Below, in pieces: positions 56,876-64,000 of a stretch of 64,000 nucleotides of DNA. This DNA comes from Janthinobacterium psychrotolerans. GTDB lineage: Bacteria; Pseudomonadota; Gammaproteobacteria; Burkholderiales; Burkholderiaceae_D. Both the position numbers and the translations under genes were made by a program. The stretch is taken from assembly GCF_001677885.1 (NCBI RefSeq), contig NZ_LOCQ01000057.1, positions 248,001-312,000 on the forward strand, given 5' to 3'. The notes beneath the pieces are model-generated. The model ran no database searches. It was not told where the DNA came from and was given only the letters and a program-made list of their open reading frames with translations. How positions within the stretch are numbered: the stretch's first letter is position 1; the number at the start of each line of letters is the position of its first letter.

Positions 56876-57532
56876 TCAGGCAACACGATGCCGCGCCAGC
56901 AGCGCCGCCTCGTGCGCACCGGAGTTAGCGGCCACTGCCGGCGCATGTACCGCTGCGGCGGCGGGGGCAAGCGCGGCTGGCGGCACGAAGGGCAGCACGC
57001 GCGCCTTGCCGCGGCGGTTTTCTTCCATGCGCGCATCGTGCGCCAGAAACTGGTAGGCGATGGCAAACCAGGCCTCGCTGGCGATCACCCGGCGCGCCAG
57101 CGCGAACAGTTCACGCTCTTCCATTTCCAGCCGCGCCATCAGGGCGGCGCAGAAATGGTCGATGGCCGCCCCCAGCTGCTTGGCGTGCGATGCGATCTGT
57201 CCGGCGCCGTCGATGGTGGCCATGGCGCGCCGCTGCAGCAGGTTGACGCTTTCCAGCGCGGCACGGTTAAGCCTGCCCAGTTCGTCCAGCAAGCCGTCGG
57301 CATGCGGCGTGGCCTGGCGGATGGCGGGCACCAGATACTGATCAATCTTGCGCCAGTAGCCAAACTGGTACAGGCGGGCGAGCCATTCGCCCGCGTATTC
57401 GATATGCGCCATGCTCAGCCGGCGCTGCTGGCGCAACTGCGCGTGCATATATTGCTGGAACGACAGCAGGCTCACGCGGATAGTGGCCTGCTCGACCGAC
57501 AAGGACACCAAAGTATAGGTTGCTGTTAGCAT
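56876..57532 (-). CDS. Hypothetical protein with hemerythrin-like helical pattern
   Basis: A 218-residue helical protein of no certain family. HAQLRQQRRLSMAHIEY and LEMEERELFALARRV resemble the HHE helices of hemerythrin-like domains, but a full set of iron-binding His/Glu cannot be shown. The C-terminal 45 residues are an alanine/proline-rich, probably disordered tail. ATG 57532 gives MLTATYTLVSL; the frame opens further upstream without a ribosome site. It stands alone. Confidence 0.6.
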   Translation of the reverse strand: MLTATYTLVSLSVEQATIRVSLLSFQQYMHAQLRQQRRLSMAHIEYAGEWLARLYQFGYWRKIDQYLVPAIRQATPHADGLLDELGRLNRAALESVNLLQRRAMATIDGAGQIASHAKQLGAAIDHFCAALMARLEMEERELFALARRVIASEAWFAIAYQFLAHDARMEENRRGKARVLPFVPPAALAPAAAAVHAPAVAANSGAHEAALLARHRVA

Positions 57533-57660
57533 GCACTCACTCCCATCACTGCCGATACGCCTTGCTTGACCCAGGCTGGAAGTGAAAGTGTAAGGATTGC
57601 CGACATGGTCAAGCTTGATCCTGCACAAAACTGGTGCAGGCAAAGCGAACCCGGCCAGTC

Positions 57661-60330
57661 TTATTTTGGCGGCCGCAGGCTGATGTGCAACTCGACCACG
57701 CCAGGCTCTTCCGATGGCGTGACGCTGCCGCCAAAGCTTTTCACCAGCCGCTGCATGCCCTTGTTGCGCGCCATCGCCTCGCCCACCAGCGATTCGGTGC
57801 CGCGGCTGCGGAAGTAGTCGACCAGCTTTTCAAACAGGATATGGCCCAGGCCCTGGGCCTTCAGTTTCGAGCGCACGGCAATCGCGAAATCGGCCGTGAT
57901 ATTGTCCGGGTCGGCCACCGCGCGCACCACGCCCAGGGTTTCCGGCTCGCCGCCCGGCCCCGTGTGGGTGGCGATAAAGGCCATCGCGCGGTCGTAATCG
58001 ATCTGCGTCAGGCGCGCCAGCTGCGACAGCGGCAGCTCGCGCATCGAGGTAAAAAAGCGCAGCCGCACATCGTCGGGGTCGAGCGCGTTGAACAGGTCGA
58101 TATGCTGCAGCGCGTCTTCCGGGCGGATCGGGCGCAGCACGATGGACTGGCCCATCCACGCCACTGTTTCTTCCAGTTCCTGCGGATACGGCCGGATCGC
58201 CAGCCGGTCGGCGCTCTGGCCCGGCTGCAGGCGGATGCGCGCGTCGAGCGCGATCACGCCGTCGGCGTCGGCCACCAGCGGATTGATGTCGAGTTCGGCC
58301 AGCTCGCCGATATCGGCCACCAGCTCGGCCACCTGGATCAGCGTGTAGCAGATGGCGTCGATATTGGCGGCCGGCTGGTTGCGGTAGCCGGCCAGCAGTT
58401 TCGACACCCGCGTGCGCGAGAGCATGTCGCGCGCCAGCACCATGTTCAGCGGCGGCAGGCCGATCGCGTGATCAGCCGTCACCTCCACCGAGATGCCGCC
58501 CTGCCCCACCAGAATCACGGGGCCGAAGGCGCTGTCGGTGGTGACGCCGACGATCAGTTCATGCGACTGCGGCCGGCGCGCCATCTGCTGCACCGTGAAG
58601 CCATCGATCAGCGCGTCGGGCCGCATCTTGCGCACGCGCTTTTCCATCGCGGCGGCCGCGGTGCGCAAAATCGCCGGGTTGTCGAGGTCGAGCGCCACGC
58701 CGCCGACATCCGATTTGTGCGCGATATCGGGCGAATGAATCTTCAGCGCCACCGGATAGCCGATGTCCGCCGCCACTGCCAGCGCCTCTTCCACGTCGGC
58801 CGCCATGCGCGTGGTGGCCACCGGGATGCCGTAGGCGGCCAGGATTTCTTTTGACCTGCATTCGCCGAGCACCGTCTGGCCGGCCGCCAGCGCCAGCGCG
58901 ACGATTTCACGCACGCGCGCGCGGCGCGGCGCGCCAGAGAGCGGCAGCTGGGCCGGCACCTCCATCAGGGTGTCCTGGTTGCGCCGGTACTGCACGATCT
59001 GCATGAAGCCATGCACGGCTTTTTCAGGCGTATCGTAAGTCGGGATGCCGGCGCGGTTGAACACCTGGCGCGCCGGCGCCACCATGGTGCCGCCCAGCAT
59101 GCACGACAACACCGTGCGCGACGTGGCCTTGATCAGCGGCGTGACGGCTTCGGCGATTTCTACCGACGACACCATGGCCGTCGGCGCATGCAGCAGCAGC
59201 ATGGCGTCCGCTTCCGGTTCCGACAGCAAGGGCTTGAGCGCGTCGACATAGCGCTGCACCGGCGCGTCGCCGGCCAGGCCCACCGGGTTGTCATGCGACC
59301 AGCCCGGCGGCAGCGCTTTTTCCAGCGCGATCACGGTCTCGGGCGACAGTTCGGCCAGCTTGCCGCCCTTGCCCACCAGCGCGTCGGTGGCCATCACGCC
59401 CAGGCCGCCGCCATTGCACAAGATCGCCAGCCGTTCGCCGCGCTGAGCGCGGATATGCGTGAGCGTTTCCACGGCGTCGAACAGCTCCTCGGCCGAATAC
59501 ACGCGCAGCATGCCGGCGCGTCGTATCGCCGCGTCATACACGGCGTCCGAGCCCGCCAGCGCGCCCGTATGCCAGGCCGCCATCGCCGCGCCTGCCGCTT
59601 CGCGCCCCGCTTTCAGCACAATCACCGGTTTGCTGCGGGCGGCGGCGCGCGCGGCCGACATGAATTTGCGCGCCGCCTGGATGTCTTCCATGTACAGCAA
59701 AATGGCAGCCGTATCGACGTCGCCGGCCAGGTAGTCGAGCAGGTCGCCGAAATCGATGTCGGCGCTGCCGCCGAGCGAAATGAACTTGGAAAATCCCACG
59801 CCGTGCGCATGCGCCCAATCAAGCACGCCCGATACCAGCGCACCCGACTGCGACACGAAGGCGATCTTGCCGGCGGTCGCGCCCACATGGGTAAAACTGG
59901 CGTTCAGGCCGATCTTCGGCACCAGGAGGCCCATGCTGTTCGGCCCCAGGATGCGCAGCAGATGCGGCTTGGCCGCTTTCAGCATCAGGTGGCGCAGCTT
60001 GCCGTGTTCGGCATGGTCCAGCCCTGCCGTCATGACGATGGCCGCGCGCGTGCCCATGCTGCCAAGATCGCGTATCAGCCCCGGCAAGGTGGCCGGCGGG
60101 GTGCAGATAATGGCCAGGTCCGGCGCCTTGGGCAACTGCGACAGCTTGTGATAGCAGCGCAGGTCCTGCAATTGCGCGTACTTGGGATTGACCGGATAGA
60201 TGGCGCCCTGGTAGCCGCCCTGCAGCAGATTGTCCAGGGCGATGGCGCCCAGGCTGCGTTCGCGCCGCGAAGCGCCGACCAGGGCCACCGAGGCCGGCTT
60301 GAACAGCTTGTCGAGATTACGGATACTCAT
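57661..60330 (-). CDS. ADP-forming acyl-CoA synthetase fused to GNAT acetyltransferase (Pat type)
   Basis: An 889-residue fusion. An NDP-forming acyl-CoA synthetase part (VALVGASRRERSLG, GPNSMGLL, SQSGALVSGVLDW) has the candidate catalytic His254 in AAWHTGALAGSD, followed by an ATP-grasp domain (VATTRMAADVEEAL, VALKIHSPDIAHKSDVGG) and a C-terminal GNAT domain from about residue 725 (LRPIRPEDA, LGHILFEKLVDYFRSRGT). Pat-type proteins acetylate lysines of metabolic enzymes such as Acs. Because His254 is retained, acyl-CoA synthetase activity is possible too. It stands alone, with no cAMP-binding domain visible. Confidence 0.9.
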   Translation of the reverse strand: MSIRNLDKLFKPASVALVGASRRERSLGAIALDNLLQGGYQGAIYPVNPKYAQLQDLRCYHKLSQLPKAPDLAIICTPPATLPGLIRDLGSMGTRAAIVMTAGLDHAEHGKLRHLMLKAAKPHLLRILGPNSMGLLVPKIGLNASFTHVGATAGKIAFVSQSGALVSGVLDWAHAHGVGFSKFISLGGSADIDFGDLLDYLAGDVDTAAILLYMEDIQAARKFMSAARAAARSKPVIVLKAGREAAGAAMAAWHTGALAGSDAVYDAAIRRAGMLRVYSAEELFDAVETLTHIRAQRGERLAILCNGGGLGVMATDALVGKGGKLAELSPETVIALEKALPPGWSHDNPVGLAGDAPVQRYVDALKPLLSEPEADAMLLLHAPTAMVSSVEIAEAVTPLIKATSRTVLSCMLGGTMVAPARQVFNRAGIPTYDTPEKAVHGFMQIVQYRRNQDTLMEVPAQLPLSGAPRRARVREIVALALAAGQTVLGECRSKEILAAYGIPVATTRMAADVEEALAVAADIGYPVALKIHSPDIAHKSDVGGVALDLDNPAILRTAAAAMEKRVRKMRPDALIDGFTVQQMARRPQSHELIVGVTTDSAFGPVILVGQGGISVEVTADHAIGLPPLNMVLARDMLSRTRVSKLLAGYRNQPAANIDAICYTLIQVAELVADIGELAELDINPLVADADGVIALDARIRLQPGQSADRLAIRPYPQELEETVAWMGQSIVLRPIRPEDALQHIDLFNALDPDDVRLRFFTSMRELPLSQLARLTQIDYDRAMAFIATHTGPGGEPETLGVVRAVADPDNITADFAIAVRSKLKAQGLGHILFEKLVDYFRSRGTESLVGEAMARNKGMQRLVKSFGGSVTPSEEPGVVELHISLRPPK

Positions 60331-60450
60331 GCTCTGGCCTTATGGACTGTGCTGGTGATCTGCCTGTAGCGGCTGCGCCAGTGTATAGGATGCGCCGGTA
60401 AAAAAACTTGACCTTGCGGTGAGTTTTGTCAAAAAGTGATGGCCGTGCCA

Positions 60451-61446
60451 TTACCAGCGCGAGCGGTGGCTTTCCGCCACCCCCGCCAGTTGCGCCACGA
60501 TGCGCTTCGGTGCGCTGGCGCTGGCGCGCACCCAGCCGCTGAAGGTGCCGATCGGCTGGATATAGCGGCTGGCCGCCAGCCACAACTGGCGCTCCTCGCG
60601 GCGCGCCCCTTCCGGTTTGAAATGCAGGTCGAGCAGGTCGTCGTCGGTCCACACATGCCAGGGCGAGAGCGGATTGTCGGGATTGAAATCGAAATGGGCG
60701 CGCGCCAGCGGATACAGCTGGCCGTCGAGCCACAGCGCGTTTTCCTGCGCGCCAAAGTAGCCGGCCTGCAGGTTGAAACCGATATCGAGCCCATGCGCCG
60801 AGGCCCAGCGCCATTCCGTCTCGCGCGCCAGCAGGCCGTTCGAATAATCGAAGCTGGCCACGCCGTCGTCGAGGCTGTAGCCGACGGCGCCGCAGCGCAC
60901 CGTGCCCCACAGCGGCAGGCCGCCCGACTTTTGCGTCGCATGCACGCTGCCGCCCGCCACCGGGCCGACAGCGAGCAGCACCGGCGAGACCGGCGGACCG
61001 AATTCGGCGTCGATGCCGAAGTGGCCGCTATCGAGCCGCAGGCGGTAGCGCTGCTGCGGCGCCGCCTCGATGCTGATGGTTTGCGACAGAAAACGAAAGC
61101 GGCTGCAGCTGCTGGCGGCCGCATGCGGCGCCACGCTGGCCGACAAGCCCGGCACGCCGTCGCGCGAGAACGAGGCCACCAGTTTGCCCTTGCGGCGGTC
61201 GAAAGCATAGGCAAAGGCGGTGCTGGCCCAGCCCAGGTCGACAATGGCCACCGCGCAAAACAGCTGCGGCGTGGCCAGCGCCACGTAGTGCCAGCGCTTG
61301 TGATGCAACAGCCGCCACAGGCCGCCTCGCGCATGGGGCTGCGCCAGCCGCGCCCAGTCGAATGCCTGCGCCAGGCCGGCATGGCGGCCGCACAAAGGCG
61401 CGCCGCTGGCGTCGATCACGGTGGCCGGCGCGGGTGGCAAGGTCAT
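60451..61446 (-). CDS. DUF2804 domain-containing protein
   Basis: A 331-residue protein of the DUF2804 family, rich in beta strands and aromatic residues (WHYVALATPQLFCAVAIVDLGW, FDYSNGLLARETEWRWAS, FDFNPDNPLSPWHVWTDD). Function is unknown; relatives have a lipocalin-like or calycin-like fold. ATG 61446 gives MTLPPAPATVIDASG, a usual family N-terminus; the frame is open 41 codons further. It ends 120 bases before the Pat-type gene and is read the same way. Confidence 0.85.
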   Translation of the reverse strand: MTLPPAPATVIDASGAPLCGRHAGLAQAFDWARLAQPHARGGLWRLLHHKRWHYVALATPQLFCAVAIVDLGWASTAFAYAFDRRKGKLVASFSRDGVPGLSASVAPHAAASSCSRFRFLSQTISIEAAPQQRYRLRLDSGHFGIDAEFGPPVSPVLLAVGPVAGGSVHATQKSGGLPLWGTVRCGAVGYSLDDGVASFDYSNGLLARETEWRWASAHGLDIGFNLQAGYFGAQENALWLDGQLYPLARAHFDFNPDNPLSPWHVWTDDDLLDLHFKPEGARREERQLWLAASRYIQPIGTFSGWVRASASAPKRIVAQLAGVAESHRSRW

Positions 61447-61752
61447 GCGGCTGGCCCCCGGTCCGGCTTGACTCGGCGATGCTGGCGACGAGGATGGTTC
61501 GTGCGTTTTTTCATACGCTGAAGATACCGCATTTTTCGCGCGCGGTTCGCATGGTTGACGCGCCTGCAAGGCGCTTGATTGTCCGCTTGACAGCCATGGA
61601 CGGCCGGGATAATGTGATGAAATATTTCTAAAATGAAATTAATTCCACGGCATCCATGGTTATTCTGTACACACTCTCGCTACCCGGCGAGCGGCGCGTC
61701 GGTGGCTGCCGGCAAACCTTCTCCACTATAAATAACAATCAAGGAAGTGTTC
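61447..61752. other. Intergenic region before the discoidin lipoprotein
   Basis: About 300 bases between divergent genes. It has a possible rightward promoter (61587-61613) and the ribosome site AAGGAAG at 61741-61747. The rest shows no gene. Confidence 0.5.
61587..61613 (+). promoter_or_regulatory. Possible sigma-70 promoter of the discoidin lipoprotein
   Basis: TTGACA at 61587-61592 and GATAAT at 61608-61613, but only 15 bases apart, so strength is doubtful. Confidence 0.35.
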
Positions 61753-64000
61753 ATGACTCCATTTCGACATCGCCTGCGCGCAGTTCCACTGCTGCCGCTG
61801 GCATTGGCGCTGTCAGCGTGCGGCGGCGGCAGCAGTGATCAACCGGCGGCAGCCGCCACGGCCCAGTTAAGCGCACTAGTATCGTCGGAAACCGTGCTCA
61901 CGCCGGTGGGTGCGACGGCCAGTTCGGCCGAACGGGGCGATCTGTCGGCCTCCGCCGCCATCGACCGCAACGACGGCACGCGCTGGGGCAGCGGCTTTGG
62001 CGATGCCGAGAATCTGACGCTGGACTTCGGCAGCGCGCAAGCGATCACCCGCGTGCGCATCGCCTGGGAAAACGCCCACGCCAGCGCCTACCAGCTGCAG
62101 GTTTCCAATGACCTGAGCAACTGGACCACCATCCGCAGCGTCGAGAACAGCAGCGGCGGTGTCGAGGACCTGACGGGCCTGTCGGGCCAGGGCCGCTACC
62201 TGCGCATGCAGGGCGTCAAGCGCGCCGGCCAGTACGGCTACTCCATCTTCGAGATGCAGGCGTTTTCGGGCACGCCCGCCACCGTGCCGGGCGAGCCGCC
62301 GGTGACGCCACCGGTGACGCCCGCCGACCCGAGCCAGCCGGGCGTGGTGATCAAACCGGTCGCCGCCACCTCCTCGGCGTTGGAAAACCCCGGCATGTCG
62401 GCCGCCATGGCGATCGACGGCAAGAGCGCCACGCGCTGGGCCAGCAGTTTCGAAGACGGTGCCTGGATCCAGTTTGACTTCGGCGCGCCGACCGCCATCG
62501 GCTACCTGCAGCTGCAATGGGAAAACGCCTACGGCAAGGAATATGCGCTGCAAACCTCGAACGACGGCAACCAGTGGACCCAGGTGCGCTACGTCACGAA
62601 CGGCAAGGGCGGCGCCGAGGAATTTTTCAACCTGGGCGTCAACGCGCGCTACGTTCGCCTGCAGGGCGTGGCGCGCGCCACCCAGTATGGCTATTCGCTG
62701 CTCGAAGCGGTGTTCAAGGCGCCCGGCAGCGACAATACCCTGCCATCGACGGCCACCTCGGCGCTCAAATTCCCGATCGACGGCAGCGCCTTGCAGCCGC
62801 TGCCGTCCGCCAGGGAGCCGCTCGAAACGCTGCAGTTTTCGCTGCCCGACGGCACCCTGGTGACGCGCTTCGGCGCGCGCGGCCTGGCCCGCCATGGCCG
62901 CGAACGGGGCGAGGAGTGGAACGAGATCGGCTATGGCCCGAATGAAACGATCGACCCGGTGACCGGCCTGGCCGTCGACAAGGGGCCGGGCAACTACCTC
63001 ACCTTCGTGCCGCAATACTTCAAGAACCGCACCTGGGGTGTCGAGATCATCGACAACAGCAAGGTTGCCGGTGTGACTAAACCGACCCTGATCGTCAACC
63101 AGTACACCACGGTCGACTTCCTGCCAGGCGGCGTGGCCTTCTTCCGCGGCATCGACCGACCCGGCGTGACCGGCTACGGCTGGATGTCGCCCGGCGAACT
63201 GGTCGACCGCAACGTCCCCGTGTGCAAACCGCTGGCCTACCCGGCCGCCGGCAAGCTCAATACCGCCAGCGGCATCAACGGCGCCTGCACCCTGTTGATC
63301 AAGGACTATCCGGGCCATGGCGGGCTGGACGCGAACGGCATGCCCAATGGCGTCGACGTCAAGGCGCGCGCACTGACGTCGGGCGATATCATCGAAGTGT
63401 CGCCATCGATGTTCTCCACCAAAGAAGCCATGGCGGCCCAGGGCGACGACGGCGGCATCCGCTATTACTCGTACGAATGGACGTATGTGGTTGGCGCCGG
63501 CCTGCGGCCGTGGTATGGCGTGCAGCCGCGCCTCAATTCCGTGCCGCTGCCGGGCGAGACGCTGTCGGGCGGCCTGGGTTCCGTGTCCTATAACTACTCG
63601 GACAATGGCCTGTTCATGTTCCAGCAGCCGCACAACCATATTGGCATGCAGAACATGCAGCGCTTCGTCGAAGGCCGGCGCCTGGTGCATACCAACTTCC
63701 GCACCGGCGAACACAATGAAGGCGGCAACGACCGCTACGCGCCAGCCGTCGGCCTGCAGGGTCCGCGCTACACCCAGTCGGCCTGCATCGCCTGCCACGT
63801 CAACAATGGCCGCAGTCCGGCGCCGGCATCGATCAACCAGCGGCTCGACACCATGGCGGTGCGTGTCGCCGCCCTGAACGCGCACGGCCAGCAGGTGCCG
63901 CATCCGCAATACGGCACGGCGATCCAGATGAACGCCGTCTCCGGCGCCGGCGTGGCGCAGAACTGGGGCAATGGCGTGGCCGTCGGCGGTTTCGAGACCA
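61753..64000 (+). CDS. Lipoprotein with two discoidin domains and a di-haem oxidoreductase region (partial)
   Basis: The frame from ATG 61753 stays open to the right edge (749 codons). Residues 1-23 are a lipoprotein signal ending LALSAC, with Cys23 followed by GGGSS. Two F5/8-type-C (discoidin) domains of about 120 residues come next: the first with RWGSGFGDAENLTLDFG and LRMQGVKRAGQYGYSIFE, the second with RWASSFEDGAWIQFDFG and VRLQGVARATQYGYSLLE, joined by a Pro-rich linker. The rest resembles the DUF1111 di-haem oxidoreductase (peroxidase-like) family, with a haem motif C678-IAC-H682 followed by VNNGRSPAP. A second haem motif would lie outside the window. It may bind surface glycans and carry out redox chemistry outside the cell. 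Confidence 0.82.
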   Translation, partial: MTPFRHRLRAVPLLPLALALSACGGGSSDQPAAAATAQLSALVSSETVLTPVGATASSAERGDLSASAAIDRNDGTRWGSGFGDAENLTLDFGSAQAITRVRIAWENAHASAYQLQVSNDLSNWTTIRSVENSSGGVEDLTGLSGQGRYLRMQGVKRAGQYGYSIFEMQAFSGTPATVPGEPPVTPPVTPADPSQPGVVIKPVAATSSALENPGMSAAMAIDGKSATRWASSFEDGAWIQFDFGAPTAIGYLQLQWENAYGKEYALQTSNDGNQWTQVRYVTNGKGGAEEFFNLGVNARYVRLQGVARATQYGYSLLEAVFKAPGSDNTLPSTATSALKFPIDGSALQPLPSAREPLETLQFSLPDGTLVTRFGARGLARHGRERGEEWNEIGYGPNETIDPVTGLAVDKGPGNYLTFVPQYFKNRTWGVEIIDNSKVAGVTKPTLIVNQYTTVDFLPGGVAFFRGIDRPGVTGYGWMSPGELVDRNVPVCKPLAYPAAGKLNTASGINGACTLLIKDYPGHGGLDANGMPNGVDVKARALTSGDIIEVSPSMFSTKEAMAAQGDDGGIRYYSYEWTYVVGAGLRPWYGVQPRLNSVPLPGETLSGGLGSVSYNYSDNGLFMFQQPHNHIGMQNMQRFVEGRRLVHTNFRTGEHNEGGNDRYAPAVGLQGPRYTQSACIACHVNNGRSPAPASINQRLDTMAVRVAALNAHGQQVPHPQYGTAIQMNAVSGAGVAQNWGNGVAVGGFET

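Overview
The window is a GC-rich, gene-dense piece of a betaproteobacterial chromosome. Gene order and content (rnr-rlmB, cysE, ppiA-ppiB-lpxH beside cysS, a complete pstSCAB-phoU-phoB-phoR / ppk locus, a phasin, a PEP-CTERM protein and a Tle3/Tla3 type VI effector pair) fit Burkholderiales, most likely Oxalobacteraceae (Janthinobacterium, Massilia or Duganella type). That placement is an inference. No insertion sequence, prophage, CRISPR array or rRNA was seen.

Layout. 1-2789 (minus): cysS, a DNA glycosylase and the 5' part of accA. 3067-9984 (plus): two cyclophilins, lpxH, a DUF72 protein, a GGDEF diguanylate cyclase and a large exported amidohydrolase. 10113-14100: a type VI lipase effector gene (Tle3 type) broken by a frameshift, and its Tla3-type adaptor, with a visibly AT-richer stretch across their junction. 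14106-19071 (minus): a YceH-family protein, cysE, rlmB and rnr. 19201-21351: four tRNA-Leu(CAG) genes with two matching terminators, split by a PEP-CTERM metalloprotease gene. 21368-26021: the qorB/ytfH redox pair with a shared operator, a hybrid sensor kinase with a tiny exported protein, and a phasin. 26116-27977 (minus): an MFS exporter and a cysteine-rich regulator.

28161-32110 (plus): a FAN1-type nuclease translationally coupled to a RecB-type-nuclease/XPD-type-helicase fusion, probably a repair unit. 32091-35095 (minus): a DUF5668 protein, a LiaF-like protein and a LytS/LytTR two-component system, resembling a cell-envelope stress module. 35459-39630 (minus): an NAD-dependent epimerase-like protein, a UvrD-like helicase with an altered Walker A motif, and an EgtB/SenA-family protein lacking two of three expected iron ligands.

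39684-48807 is the phosphate locus. pstSCAB-phoU-phoB-phoR runs leftward and ppk1 runs rightward from one control region with Pho boxes facing both ways, so phosphate uptake, signalling and polyphosphate synthesis are controlled together. It is followed by sixA, a 41-residue membrane protein, an orphan polyamine-binding protein, clpB, moaE with a DUF349 protein, a hemerythrin-like hypothetical, a Pat-type acyl-CoA synthetase/acetyltransferase, a DUF2804 protein, and a discoidin/di-haem lipoprotein that runs off the right edge.
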